A stretch of 56,063 nt of DNA, taken from contig ABYL01000039.1 of NCBI GenBank assembly GCA_000173575.1, forward strand, positions 1-56,063, written 5' to 3'. The position numbers were made by a program, and so were the translations under genes. This document shows positions 20,524 through 29,452 of this stretch, piece by piece. The stretch comes from Burkholderia sp. H160 (GTDB lineage: Bacteria > Pseudomonadota > Gammaproteobacteria > Burkholderiales > Burkholderiaceae). Position 1 is the stretch's first letter. Each line of letters begins with the position of its first letter. The notes below the pieces were generated by a model. The model saw nothing but the letters and a program-made list of their open reading frames with translations, did not search any database and was not told the DNA's origin.

Positions 20524-21423
20524 ATGACCTCGTCCGCCGACTCCGACCTGTTGAGCCGTGTGCGTTTCGCCGATATACCGCCTGAGTTCGCGCCGAACGA
20601 CACGCATCCTATCCGCGTGCGCTCGCGGCCGATGCCGGCCGGCTCGCATATCCCGCGTCATACGCATGCGTGGGCGCAGGTCGCCTATGCGTCGCGCGGT
20701 GTGCTGCGCGTCGCGACGACGGGCACAACGTGGATGGTGCCGCCGTCGCGCGCGATCTGGTTGCCGCCGCATGTGACGCACGAAGTCATCGCCGTCGAGG
20801 ATGCGTTCCTGCGCACGCTGTACATCACCGAGAGCACGGTGCCGGCCGCGCTCGATGCGCCGCGCGTCGTCGAAGTATCGAACCTGTTGCGCGAGGTTAT
20901 CGCCGCGCTCGATACGTCCGGCCTGTCCGCCGCGCGCGAGCGGTTGCTCGGCGCGCTCGCGCTCGATGAACTGACGCGCTCCGAGCCGCTGCCGCTGTCC
21001 GTTCCGATGCCGAGCGAAAAGCGGCTGCGCGCGCTCTGCGAGGCCGTGATCGCCGACCCGACGCATGGTGAGTCGCTCGAACAATGGGCATCGACGGTGG
21101 GGGCAAGCACGCGCACGATCGCACGGCTGTTTCGCCAGGAACTGGGGGTGAGTTTTTCGCAGTGGCGTCAACAGGCCATTCTCGCGCGCGCCATTCCTCT
21201 GTTAAGCCAGGGACGGCCGCTGTCGCATGTCGCACAGGAATTGGGCTATCAGAGCCAGAGCGCCTTTTCGGCGATGTTCCGGCGTGCGTTCGGCGCGAGT
21301 CCGCGCGCGTTTATCGAGCGAGGCGCCGAGCATCGCGCGAGCAACGGCGGGCATGAAGATGCGCAAGCGGATGATGAAACGGGGCAGGAGCAAGCCAGTT
21401 CGGCGGACATCGGTGGGCGGTGA
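20524..21423 (+). CDS. AraC-family transcriptional regulator with cupin N-terminus
   Basis: The N-terminal half contains a cupin pattern (HIPRHTHAWAQVAY, then a WMVPPSRAIWLPP stretch) that senses a small ligand. The C-terminal 100 residues hold two helix-turn-helix units, with FSQWRQQAILARAIPLLSQG and the AraC signature ELGYQSQSAFSAMFRRAFG. The tail after residue 270 is charged and probably disordered. The 299-residue length is normal. Its target is not evident; it is divergent from the GGCT-like gene, which is a possible candidate. Confidence 0.92.
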   Translation: MTSSADSDLLSRVRFADIPPEFAPNDTHPIRVRSRPMPAGSHIPRHTHAWAQVAYASRGVLRVATTGTTWMVPPSRAIWLPPHVTHEVIAVEDAFLRTLYITESTVPAALDAPRVVEVSNLLREVIAALDTSGLSAARERLLGALALDELTRSEPLPLSVPMPSEKRLRALCEAVIADPTHGESLEQWASTVGASTRTIARLFRQELGVSFSQWRQQAILARAIPLLSQGRPLSHVAQELGYQSQSAFSAMFRRAFGASPRAFIERGAEHRASNGGHEDAQADDETGQEQASSADIGGR

Positions 21424-21470
21424 ATGGCGATGACCAGCGGTATGGGTCGGACATCAACACAGGTCCCGCC

Positions 21471-21935
21471 TCAAACCCGCCGCGCCAGATGACGGATTGC
21501 GCCTAGCTGCGCAAGCCGCGGCCCGGCGAGCTTATAGCCCTTGCGATAATAGAGCCGCGCCGCCGGATTATCGACGAACACGCGCAACTGCAACTCGCGC
21601 AGCCCGCGCTCGCGCGCCCATTGATGCGAGATGTCGAGCAGAAACGTACCCGCGCCAAGCCGCCGATACCCTTCGGCAATCTGCACGTCGCGGATATGCA
21701 GTGAATCGCCCTCCTCGGTGATCCGCAGCACACCCATCGGCACGCCATCCACTTCGAGAATAAAATTCTCCGATTCGTGCCAGCTGCCGAGAAACAGATC
21801 GCTGCGCCAGACCAGATGATGCCGGCGATAGTAGCCGCCCATGTTGTTGCGCGTCAGCGCCTCGGCAAACTCGAAATCGTCCATGCTGGCCGTACGCAGA
21901 TGGAACGGCGACGGAGCTTCGGTAGGATCGAACAT
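21471..21935 (-). CDS. GNAT-family N-acetyltransferase
   Basis: The 154-residue protein has the GNAT core: a central strand ending in LHIRDVQIAEGYRRLGAGTF, where the Q/R-x-x-G-x-G/A acetyl-CoA loop is YRRLGAGT, and a C-terminal block NPAARLYYRKGYKLAG. Substrate unknown. The ATG at 21935 is preferred because the upstream open frame is unlike the family. It is convergent with the AraC-type gene. Confidence 0.85.
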   Translation of the reverse strand: MFDPTEAPSPFHLRTASMDDFEFAEALTRNNMGGYYRRHHLVWRSDLFLGSWHESENFILEVDGVPMGVLRITEEGDSLHIRDVQIAEGYRRLGAGTFLLDISHQWARERGLRELQLRVFVDNPAARLYYRKGYKLAGPRLAQLGAIRHLARRV

Positions 21936-22045
21936 GACGGGACCGCCAGGATGAGTCGGATCAACGGTAAAACAGGCTGCGCAAGCTGGCAATGGCTGTT
22001 TGTCCCGAGCCTTCCGGGAGCCTGGCGGCGATGGGCAGTGGAAAT

Positions 22046-22077
22046 AAGAAAAGCCCACTTCTTGCGAAGTGGGCTTT
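22046..22077 (-). terminator. Terminator of the tRNA cluster (after tRNA-Asp copy 1)
   Basis: AAGCCCACTTC (22051-22061) and GAAGTGGGCTT (22066-22076) pair fully around a TTGC loop. On the minus strand the stem is followed by TTTTCTTATTT. Confidence 0.85.
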
Positions 22078-22085
22078 CTCAAATC

Positions 22086-22162
22086 TGGCGGAGCGGACGG
22101 GGCTCGAACCCGCGACCCCCGGCGTGACAGGCCGGTATTCTAACCAACTGAACTACCGCTCC
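22086..22162 (-). tRNA. tRNA-Asp(GTC), copy 1
   Basis: The minus strand folds into a 77-base cloverleaf with acceptor GGAGCGG/CCGCTCC, encoded CCA end and anticodon GTC in the loop CTGTCAC. It is the last gene of the Ala-Glu-Asp-Glu-Asp run. Confidence 0.97.
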
Positions 22163-22243
22163 AGATTTTGCATCGCAAGCCTGCGAGCCATGCTCGCCGC
22201 CTGCCGCACCGTTCAAACTTCCAACCGAACGACGCCGATGTTC

Positions 22244-22319
22244 TGGCGTCCCCTAGGGGATTCGAACCCCTGTACTCACCGTGAAAGGGTGATGTCCTAG
22301 GCCTCTAGACGAAGGGGAC
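22244..22319 (-). tRNA. tRNA-Glu(TTC), copy 1
   Basis: A 76-base cloverleaf with acceptor GTCCCCT/AGGGGAC, encoded CCA and anticodon TTC. It is identical in sequence to the second copy 304 bases away. Confidence 0.97.
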
Positions 22320-22343
22320 AACGTACTGCTTACATCTTTAATG

Positions 22344-22377
22344 AAAAAGCCCGTTCAGTTTTGCGTGAACGGGCTTT
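22344..22377 (-). terminator. Intrinsic terminator-like hairpin after tRNA-Asp copy 2
   Basis: AAAGCCCGTTCA (22346-22357) and TGAACGGGCTTT (22366-22377) form a twelve-pair stem. On the minus strand it is followed by TTCATTAAA. It separates the two Glu-Asp pairs, so read-through or partial termination may set the tRNA ratio. Confidence 0.75.
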
Positions 22378-22380
22378 GTC

Positions 22381-22457
22381 TGGCGGAGTGGACGGGACTC
22401 GAACCCGCGACCCCCGGCGTGACAGGCCGGTATTCTAACCGACTGAACTACCACTCC
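22381..22457 (-). tRNA. tRNA-Asp(GTC), copy 2
   Basis: A 77-base cloverleaf with acceptor GGAGTGG/CCACTCC and anticodon GTC. Compared with copy 1, the fifth acceptor pair is T-A instead of C-G, so both strands of the stem changed together. The D loop and T loop each differ by one base. Confidence 0.97.
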
Positions 22458-22547
22458 AGTCTTTACACCCTGCTTGCGAGCGTCGGTTAATTCTCTGCAA
22501 GCTGCGCTGCTTTACTACTACTCGAATACTAAAGCGACGCTGATGTT

Positions 22548-22623
22548 TGGCGTCCCCTAGGGGATTCGAACCCCTGTACTCACCGTGAAAGGGTGATGTC
22601 CTAGGCCTCTAGACGAAGGGGAC
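22548..22623 (-). tRNA. tRNA-Glu(TTC), copy 2
   Basis: A 76-base cloverleaf identical to copy 1, with encoded CCA and anticodon TTC. Confidence 0.97.
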
Positions 22624-22809
22624 AAAATCTTTTCAGATCCGTCTTAATTCGCTATTAACTCATTCAACTCGCGCTAACTTTTCAGTTAATTCGCTGAGTT
22701 GTTTTCGTCAACTGCGAAGACCGCTATTTTAACTACATTTCAGCGATTTGTGAAGTCTTTTTTTCTACAACTTTCAGACTTCTTAACCACTTTAACTTCT
22801 CTGCTCTGT

Positions 22810-22885
<76 letters not shown>

Positions 22886-22905
22886 GCGCACATCAGAGAA
22901 ACGAG

Positions 22906-22934
22906 ATTCTAGAGGGCGATCTGCGCTTTGTAAA
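22906..22934 (-). promoter_or_regulatory. Promoter of the tRNA-Ala-Glu-Asp-Glu-Asp cluster
   Basis: On the minus strand TTTACA (22929-22934) and TAGAAT (22906-22911) are separated by exactly 17 bases. Transcription would start near 22899, about 14 bases before the tRNA-Ala 5' end. Confidence 0.75.
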
Positions 22935-23005
22935 TACCCTTTGAGCAACTACATGCGAATTTTTTCAGGCGGCATGAGAATCCTCTCACGCACGCCCGCA
23001 ACTGA

Positions 23006-24415
23006 TCAGCCGAGCGCTTTTTCGATGCGGCTAACGACGACCTCGCGACCGAACAGCATCAGCACGCTATCGATCGACGGCGTATGCGTCGTCCCCGCCA
23101 CAAGGAGACGCACCGGCATCGCGAGGTGCGGCATCTTCAGCTTGTGCGCGCCGAGCGTGGCCTTCAGCGCAGCGGCGATCGCCTCCTTGGTCCACTCCGC
23201 CGTCTTCAACGCAGCGGCCAGATCAGCGAGCGCCGGACGAACCGCGTCGGTCACGTGCTGGGCGAGCGACTCGGCATCGGGTGCCGGCGTGCGATAGAAC
23301 ATCGCGGCGTTCTGCGCGATCTCCTTCACCGTCGACGCACGATCCTTCATCAGGCCGACCACGCCGACCAGATCCGGACCTTGCGCGAGCGTGGCTTCGT
23401 CGATGCCAAGCTCCGCGAAGAACGGCTTAGCCAGCTCGGCGAGTCGCGCGTTGTCCGCTTCCTTGATGTAGTGCGCGTTGAGCCAGTTCAGCTTGTCGTG
23501 GTCGTACTGCGCCGGCGACTTGCCGAGATGCTCGAGATCGAACCACTCGATAAACTGCTCGCGCGTGAAAATCTCCGCGTCACCATGTGACCAGCCGAGG
23601 CGCGCCAGATAGTTGACGACCGCTTCGGGCAGATAACCCGCATCGCGATACCCCATCACGCTCATCGCGCCGTGGCGCTTGCTCATCTTCTCGCCCTGCT
23701 CGTTCAGCACAGTCGGCAGATGCGCGTACACCGGCGGCTCGCCGCCCAGCGCACGCAGAATGTTGATCTGACGCGGCGTGTTGTTCACGTGGTCATCGCC
23801 GCGGATCACGTGGGTAATGCGCATATCGAGATCGTCGACGACGACGCAGAAGTTATATGTCGGCGTGCCGTCCGGGCGCGCGATCACGAGGTCGTCGAGT
23901 TCTTCGTTCGAGATTTCGATGCGGCCTTTCACGGCGTCGTCCCACGCGACCACGCCGGTCAGCGGATTGCGAAAGCGCATCACCGGCTGCACGCCCGCGG
24001 GCGGCTGCGGCAGCACCTTGCCCGGCTCCGGGCGCCACGTGCCGTCGTAGCGCGGCTTTTCACCCGCTTCGCGCTGGCGCTCGCGCAGCGCGTCGAGCTC
24101 TTCGGTCGACATGTAGCACGGGTAGACGAGCCCCGCGTCCTGCATCTGCTTCAGCACTTCGCGGTAACGGTCCATACGCTGCATCTGGTAGAACGGGCCT
24201 TCGTCGTAATCGAGGCCGAGCCAAGCCATGCCTTCGAGAATCGCGTCGACGGATTCGGTCGTGGAGCGCTCGAGGTCGGTGTCCTCGACTCGCAGCACGA
24301 AGGTCCCTTTCATCTTGCGCGCGAACGCCCACGGATACAGCGCGGAGCGGATGTTGCCCAGGTGGATGAAGCCGGTGGGACTCGGTGCGAAACGGGTACG
24401 AACGGAGGTGGTCAT
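23006..24415 (-). CDS. gltX: Glutamate--tRNA ligase
   Basis: A class I synthetase of 469 residues that charges tRNA-Glu. The HIGH-type motif is [10 protein letters not shown] near the N-terminus and the KMSKS-type motif is EKMSKRHG. The C-terminal helical bundle that reads the anticodon is complete. The discriminating GltX, rather than the tRNA-independent GluQ, is indicated by this full length. It lies 120 bases upstream of the tRNA cluster on the same strand, placing the enzyme next to two copies of its substrate tRNA. Confidence 0.98.
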   Translation of the reverse strand: MTTSVRTRFAPSPTGFIHLGNIRSALYPWAFARKMKGTFVLRVEDTDLERSTTESVDAILEGMAWLGLDYDEGPFYQMQRMDRYREVLKQMQDAGLVYPCYMSTEELDALRERQREAGEKPRYDGTWRPEPGKVLPQPPAGVQPVMRFRNPLTGVVAWDDAVKGRIEISNEELDDLVIARPDGTPTYNFCVVVDDLDMRITHVIRGDDHVNNTPRQINILRALGGEPPVYAHLPTVLNEQGEKMSKRHGAMSVMGYRDAGYLPEAVVNYLARLGWSHGDAEIFTREQFIEWFDLEHLGKSPAQYDHDKLNWLNAHYIKEADNARLAELAKPFFAELGIDEATLAQGPDLVGVVGLMKDRASTVKEIAQNAAMFYRTPAPDAESLAQHVTDAVRPALADLAAALKTAEWTKEAIAAALKATLGAHKLKMPHLAMPVRLLVAGTTHTPSIDSVLMLFGREVVVSRIEKALG

Positions 24416-24907
24416 TAGCGGTTACTCGGAAAACAGGCGCCGGCGCTCAGGCGGACATGACTGCGAAGCGCGGCAGCGAAGCGTGCCCATGCTGCGCGCG
24501 ATGTCGCGCACGGCCACGAAGGAAATAAGTGCAAGAGTCGAATTATACCTTCCGCAAGCGGGTTGCCGCCCTCGTCCGAATGGCCTGAACCGCATGGGCG
24601 AACGGCCTCCAGACACTTGCGCACACGCCTTCCCTCCGCTCGCCTAACCGACCTTGAAAATACGCCGCGCCGGTTCCGAATACTTCCTCTGCAACGTTTC
24701 ATTACAGCGGACCGCGCGAGCCGATCGTTTGCTTTATGATGTGCGCGCGCTGCAAAGGGGGTCGACGCGCACGCTGATCCGATACGGACCGCACACCGCT
24801 CCCGCAGCGCGCGGAATCGCCGCCGGCGATCCGCCTGGCCTGACCTCAGCCTGATCGCGGTACGCGCGACGCCGCCTGCGCCGCCCGCACCGTTGCTGGA
24901 GAACTCG
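24416..24907. other. 492-base gap between gltX and rssA-like gene
   Basis: No credible gene is seen; the short frames present have no recognisable domain or ribosome-binding site. On the minus strand a perfect TATAAT (24542-24547) about 125 bases before gltX may be its -10 element, though no good -35 hexamer accompanies it. The rest is the leader of the patatin-like gene. Confidence 0.4.
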
Positions 24908-25855
24908 TTGAAACCCTCATCCCCCCGTTTGAGCCGCCGCAACTTTTCGCTGGCGGCCGCATCTGCGGTGCTTGCGGCCTGCACCACGACCGGCGGCAAA
25001 CTCGATGGCGCGCCGATCACCGCGACGCCCACCGCTCCCCCGCCGCCAGAAAAAGCGCAACCGAAGCCGGTGCGCGTCGCGCTTGCACTTGGCGGTGGCG
25101 CCGCACGCGGCTTCGCGCACATCGGCGTCATCAAGGCGCTCGAGGCACGCAATATCCAGGTCGATCTGGTCGTCGGCACGAGCGCCGGTTCGGTGGTCGC
25201 CGCGCTGTACGCGTCGGGCATGAACGGCTTTGCGTTGAACAAGCTCGCGCTGTCGATGGACGAAGCGTCGATCAGCGACTGGGCGATGCCGTTTCGCACG
25301 CGCGGCTTCCTGCAGGGCGTCGCGCTGCAGAACTACCTGAACACGACGCTGAACAACCGTCCGATCGAGAAAATGTCCAGGCCGCTCGGCGTGGTCGCGA
25401 CCGATCTGCAAACCGGCCAGCCGATCCTGTTCCAGCGCGGTAACACCGGCATCGCGGTGCGCGCGTCATGCAGCGTGCCGTCGATTTTCGAACCGGTGAA
25501 GATTGGCGGTCACGAGTATGTGGATGGCGGCCTCGTGAGCCCGGTGCCGGCGTCTTTCGCGCGCAAGATGGGCGCGGATTTCGTGATCGCGGTCGATATC
25601 TCGCAGCGACCGGAAACCGGCGTGACGACAAGCTCGTTCGACGTGCTGATGCAGACTTTCACGATCATGGGCCAGACGATCAAGGCCTACGAACTCGACA
25701 AATACGCCGATGTGGTGATCCGGCCGAATCTCGCCGCGATGAGCGGCAGCGACTTCACCCAGCGCAACGCGGCGATCCTGGCCGGCGAGGAAGCGGTCGC
25801 GAAGATGATGCCGGAATTGCAGCGCAAGCTCGCCGCGCGGCGGATGGCCGCCTGA
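24908..25855 (+). CDS. Patatin-like phospholipase, Tat-exported lipoprotein (RssA-like)
   Basis: The catalytic core has LALGGGAARGFAHIG (oxyanion hole), GTSAGS (nucleophile serine) and DGGLVSPVP (catalytic Asp). It therefore probably hydrolyses acyl esters of phospholipids. The N-terminus SRRNFSL followed by a hydrophobic stretch and LAAC is a twin-arginine signal with a lipobox (C25), predicting a membrane-anchored lipoprotein in the periplasm. I chose the TTG at 24908, preceded by GGAGA; a TTG at 24893 is also open. The length is 315 residues. A strong bidirectional terminator separates it from the peptidase gene. Confidence 0.88.
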   Translation: MKPSSPRLSRRNFSLAAASAVLAACTTTGGKLDGAPITATPTAPPPPEKAQPKPVRVALALGGGAARGFAHIGVIKALEARNIQVDLVVGTSAGSVVAALYASGMNGFALNKLALSMDEASISDWAMPFRTRGFLQGVALQNYLNTTLNNRPIEKMSRPLGVVATDLQTGQPILFQRGNTGIAVRASCSVPSIFEPVKIGGHEYVDGGLVSPVPASFARKMGADFVIAVDISQRPETGVTTSSFDVLMQTFTIMGQTIKAYELDKYADVVIRPNLAAMSGSDFTQRNAAILAGEEAVAKMMPELQRKLAARRMAA

Positions 25856-25860
25856 AACAC

Positions 25861-25894
25861 AAAAAGCCTGCTTCGAATGAAGCAGGCTTTTTTT
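25861..25894. terminator. Bidirectional terminator between the patatin-like and NlpC/P60 genes
   Basis: AAAAAGCCTGCTTC and GAAGCAGGCTTTTT form a fourteen-pair stem with a GAAT loop. A runs on the left and T runs on the right let it work for both converging genes. Confidence 0.92.
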
Positions 25895-25914
25895 ACCGTC
25901 AGTTCAGCGCGGAA

Positions 25915-26580
25915 TCAGTTATTCCCGCCGATCGTCGCGGCCACACGCTTGCGCAAATCGTCGCCCTGATACGAGGTCTCGATCCGGCGCGCACCCGTGA
26001 AGCGCTTTTCCCAGTAGCCGTCGTCCATGTCGTCGACGCGGATCGTGCTGCCGGTAGACGGCGAGTGCACGAACTTGTTGTCACCGATATAGATGCCAAC
26101 GTGCGAGAACGTGCGGCGCATCGTATTGAAGAACACCAGATCGCCCGGCTTCAGGTCGCTAACGCGCACCTTCTCGCCCATGCGGCTCATTTCCTCGGCA
26201 CGGCGCGGCAGCGCGAGGCCAAGCGTGTCCTGGAACACGTAGCGCACGAAACCGCTGCAATCGAGCCCCGAATCTGGCGTATTGCCGCCCCAACGGTAGC
26301 GAACGCCGATCATGTTCAGCGCGCCTACCACCACATCGCCCGCTTTGCCGGCCATGCCGGAAAGGAACGATTTGGCGCCGCCGCTATTGCTTTCGGCAGC
26401 CTTGGGTTGCGGAGTGAGGAGGGAGAGAGGATCCGAGCCGTTGGTGGTCGGATACGAGGCATTCTGATTAAAACTGCTTACTTCGTCGGCGAACGCGCCG
26501 GGAGCTGCTGCCATCAAGACGCCAATGAACATCCCGGCGACGACGCGCGTGCAAGCCTGGGTGAAGTTTCTGTGCTCCAT
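25915..26580 (-). CDS. NlpC/P60 (C40) cell-wall endopeptidase, secreted
   Basis: The first 31 residues form a signal peptide ending in AAPGAFA. The C-terminal half is an NlpC/P60 domain with catalytic C108 in DCSGFVRYVF, H160 in SHVGIYIG and H172 in FVHSP. Such enzymes cut peptidoglycan stem peptides, typically between D-Glu and diaminopimelate. There is no lipobox, so the enzyme should be free in the periplasm. The 221-residue length is normal. It lies 137 bases after yejF on the same strand, which suggests a link with peptide uptake. Confidence 0.93.
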   Translation of the reverse strand: MEHRNFTQACTRVVAGMFIGVLMAAAPGAFADEVSSFNQNASYPTTNGSDPLSLLTPQPKAAESNSGGAKSFLSGMAGKAGDVVVGALNMIGVRYRWGGNTPDSGLDCSGFVRYVFQDTLGLALPRRAEEMSRMGEKVRVSDLKPGDLVFFNTMRRTFSHVGIYIGDNKFVHSPSTGSTIRVDDMDDGYWEKRFTGARRIETSYQGDDLRKRVAATIGGNN

Positions 26581-26717
26581 TGGTCGGTATTTTTTGCCAA
26601 AAAATCAGGGGTCTACGAAAAAAAGTTTGATCGATACTAGCCAGTAAGTATTTGCGTGTCAAAAGAAATAGGAAAAATCAATCGAGACGCGCACTCAATT
26701 GGGGAATGGGTGAAAAA

Positions 26718-28349
26718 TCAACGGTCAAGCGCTGCTTTCAGCAGCTTTCGCGTGTAAGGATGGGACGGCGTCGCAAAAATTTTCTCGACTTCGCCGCTCT
26801 CGACGATCGATCCGTTTTGCATCACCACGACGCGGTGCGCCATTGCCCCGATCACTTCGAGATCGTGGCTGATGAACACGAAGCCAAGGTTGTATTTGTG
26901 CTGCAAACCGCTGAGCAGCTTGAGCACCTGCTGCTGGATCGAGACGTCGAGCGCGCTGGTCGGTTCGTCGAGGATCAGCACGCGCGGCTCGAGTACCAGC
27001 GCGCGCGCAATTGCGATGCGCTGCCGCTGGCCGCCCGAGAATTCATGCGGATAGCGATACAGCGCGGTCCGGTCGATGCCGACCTCGCGCAGCACCGCAA
27101 CTACCTTGTCGCGCCGCGCCTGCGGTGTCATTTGCGGCCGATGCAGCGCAAGCCCCTCGCCGACGATCCGCTCGATCGTCTGCCGCGGTGAAAGCGAACT
27201 AAAAGGATCCTGAAAGACGACCTGCATGTTCGAGCGCAACGCGGTTTTTTCGGCGCCGCGATAACTCGCGAGCGCCCTGCCCTGAAACTCGATCTCGCCG
27301 TGCGCAGTGCGCTGCAGACCGAGCAGCGCCATCGCCAGCGTCGACTTGCCCGAACCCGACTCACCGACGATCCCGAGCGTCTCGCCCTGGCGCACCGACA
27401 CGTTCGCCCCGTCCACCGCGCGAAACCGCCCCGAACCCAACCAGCCACGCAGCCCAGGCAGCTTCGTTTTGAAGTCGACCGACACGTCGCGCGCTTCGAG
27501 CAGCACCGGCGAGATCGGCAGCACCGGCACGACTTCGCGCTGCGGCCGGCTCGCGAGCAGCCGCTGCGTATACGGATGGCGCGGCGCCTCGAACACCTGC
27601 TCGACCGTGCCGGTTTCGACCAGCACGCCCCGCTCCATTACCGCGACGCGCTGCGCGAAATGACGCACGAGGTTCAGGTCGTGCGTGATCAGCAGCACCG
27701 CCATGCCGCGCTTTTGCGCTTCGTCGCGCTGCAGTTCCAGCAGCAGCTCGACGATCTGCGCGCGGATCGTCACGTCGAGCGCAGTGGTCGGCTCGTCGGC
27801 GAGCAGCAGGCGCGGCCGGCAGGCGAGCGCCATCGCAATCATCGCGCGCTGCCGTTGGCCGCCCGACAGCTGATGCGGGTAACTGTTGACGCGCTTCTCC
27901 GGCGCGGCGATGCCGGTGCGCGCGAGCAGCGCGACCGCGCGCTTCGCCGCCTCGGTCGCGCTGACGCCATCGTGCAGGACGATCGTCTCCGAAATCTGGT
28001 CGCCGATCGTATAGAGCGGATTGAGCGCGGTCATCGGCTCCTGGAAGATCATCGCGATGTCCGAGCCGCGCAGGCCACGCATCGCGCGCGCGCTCTTCGC
28101 GAGCAGGTCTTCGCCATCGAAGCGGATCGAACCACTCACCTGCGCGTCGCTCAGCAGGCGCAGCACCGACAGCGCGGTCACGCTCTTGCCCGAGCCCGAC
28201 TCGCCGACGAGCGCGACGCGCTCGCCACGCGCGATCGCGAGCGTGACATCATCGACGGCCACCGTGTCGCCGAACGCGACGCGCAGATGGTCGAGTTCGA
28301 GCAGCGGCGTATCGGTCGATTGCGGATCGAATTGCGGCAGCGCGCTCAT
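26718..28349 (-). CDS. yejF: Peptide ABC transporter, fused double ATPase YejF
   Basis: Two complete ATPase domains are fused in one 543-residue chain, each with Walker A GESGSGKS, a signature (LSGGQRQR and FSGGQRQR) and a Walker B DEPT motif. This fusion is typical of YejF, the motor of the YejABEF importer that takes up oligopeptides such as microcin C and, in some Alphaproteobacteria, muropeptides. Its ATG overlaps the yejE stop in ATGA. It is the last of the four yej genes; the gene order is A-B-E-F. Confidence 0.96.
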   Translation of the reverse strand: MSALPQFDPQSTDTPLLELDHLRVAFGDTVAVDDVTLAIARGERVALVGESGSGKSVTALSVLRLLSDAQVSGSIRFDGEDLLAKSARAMRGLRGSDIAMIFQEPMTALNPLYTIGDQISETIVLHDGVSATEAAKRAVALLARTGIAAPEKRVNSYPHQLSGGQRQRAMIAMALACRPRLLLADEPTTALDVTIRAQIVELLLELQRDEAQKRGMAVLLITHDLNLVRHFAQRVAVMERGVLVETGTVEQVFEAPRHPYTQRLLASRPQREVVPVLPISPVLLEARDVSVDFKTKLPGLRGWLGSGRFRAVDGANVSVRQGETLGIVGESGSGKSTLAMALLGLQRTAHGEIEFQGRALASYRGAEKTALRSNMQVVFQDPFSSLSPRQTIERIVGEGLALHRPQMTPQARRDKVVAVLREVGIDRTALYRYPHEFSGGQRQRIAIARALVLEPRVLILDEPTSALDVSIQQQVLKLLSGLQHKYNLGFVFISHDLEVIGAMAHRVVVMQNGSIVESGEVEKIFATPSHPYTRKLLKAALDR

Positions 28350-29452
28350 TGCCCACCTCCGGCGCGCATGGCATCGGAGATACGCGTGTCGAGCGCGTTG
28401 CGCAGCGCGTCGCCCATGAAGGTCAATAGCAACAGCATCGCCACCAGCACGCCGAAAGTCGACACCGAGATCCACCACGCGTCCAGATTCGCCTTGCCCT
28501 GCGCGAGCAGCTCGCCGAGGCTCGGCGTCGGCGGCGGCACGCCGAGGCCGAGGAAGTCGAGACTCGTCAGCGCGAGAATCGCGCTACTCATGCTGAACGG
28601 CAGGAACGTGATGACCGGCGTCAGGCTATTCGGCAGCACGTGGCGCCACATGATCTGCCAATGCGACAGGCCCATCGCACGCGCGGCGCGCACATAGTCC
28701 TGCTGGCGATTGCGCAGGAACTCGGCGCGCACGTAATCCGACAGCCCAATCCAGTTGAAAAGCGACAACAGCACGATCAGCAGCGCAAAGCTGCGCTCGA
28801 AGATCGACGAAAAGATGATCAGCAGATACAGCTGCGGCATCGCGTTCCAGATCTCGATCAGACGCTGCCCGACGATATCGGTTCGACCTCCGAAATAACC
28901 TTGAATCGCCCCCGCGGCGATACCGACTATCGTGCTGATCACGGTCAACACGAGTCCGAACGCGACCGACACGCCAAAGCCGTACAGCAGACGCGCGAAC
29001 AGATCGCGGCCACGGTCGTCGGTGCCGAGCCAGTTTTCGCGCGACGGCGGCGCCGGATTGGACGCTTTCGAGAAGTAATTGAGCGTGTCGTAGTAGTAGT
29101 GATTCGGCGGATACAGCGCGAAGTTGCCCGGTGCATCGAAGCGATGTCGGAGATACGGATCGAGATAATCGCTCGGCGTGGGGAAGTCGCCGCCGAAGGT
29201 GGTCTCGGCGTAGGTCTTGACCAGCGGAAAATACAGATGCCCGTCGTAGCGCACCACGACCGGCTTGTCGTTCGACCACAGCGGCCCGACGAGGCTCGCC
29301 GCGAACGCGACGACGAAAATGATCAGGCTCCAGTAGCCGAGCCGCTGCTGGCGAAAACGCTGCCACACGCGGCGCGCCGGCGACGGCGACATCAGTGCGC
29401 GTGCGGATTCGGTGCGCGCCGCCGCATCGGCGGAAAGGCGGGCTCGATTCAT
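28346..29452 (-). CDS. yejE: Peptide ABC transporter permease YejE
   Basis: The 368-residue protein has an N-terminal membrane segment, a long periplasmic loop rich in Tyr and Pro (PPNHYYYDTLNYF), and a C-terminal permease domain with the coupling motif region around ARAMGLSHWQI. The loop is characteristic of YejE compared with DppC or OppC. ATG 29452 shares one base with the yejB stop (TGATG), and its own stop overlaps yejF, so all are translationally coupled. Confidence 0.95.
   Translation of the reverse strand: MNRARLSADAAARTESARALMSPSPARRVWQRFRQQRLGYWSLIIFVVAFAASLVGPLWSNDKPVVVRYDGHLYFPLVKTYAETTFGGDFPTPSDYLDPYLRHRFDAPGNFALYPPNHYYYDTLNYFSKASNPAPPSRENWLGTDDRGRDLFARLLYGFGVSVAFGLVLTVISTIVGIAAGAIQGYFGGRTDIVGQRLIEIWNAMPQLYLLIIFSSIFERSFALLIVLLSLFNWIGLSDYVRAEFLRNRQQDYVRAARAMGLSHWQIMWRHVLPNSLTPVITFLPFSMSSAILALTSLDFLGLGVPPPTPSLGELLAQGKANLDAWWISVSTFGVLVAMLLLLTFMGDALRNALDTRISDAMRAGGGQ

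Noticed and set aside
21777-22300. Small frames across the first tRNA-Asp and tRNA-Glu genes
   Set aside because: They overlap tRNA genes and encode the usual tRNA-derived residues; not genes.
22244-22623. 304-base direct repeat considered as a mobile element boundary
   Set aside because: The repeat is the duplicated tRNA-Glu/tRNA-Asp unit; there is no transposase or integrase and no target-site duplication.
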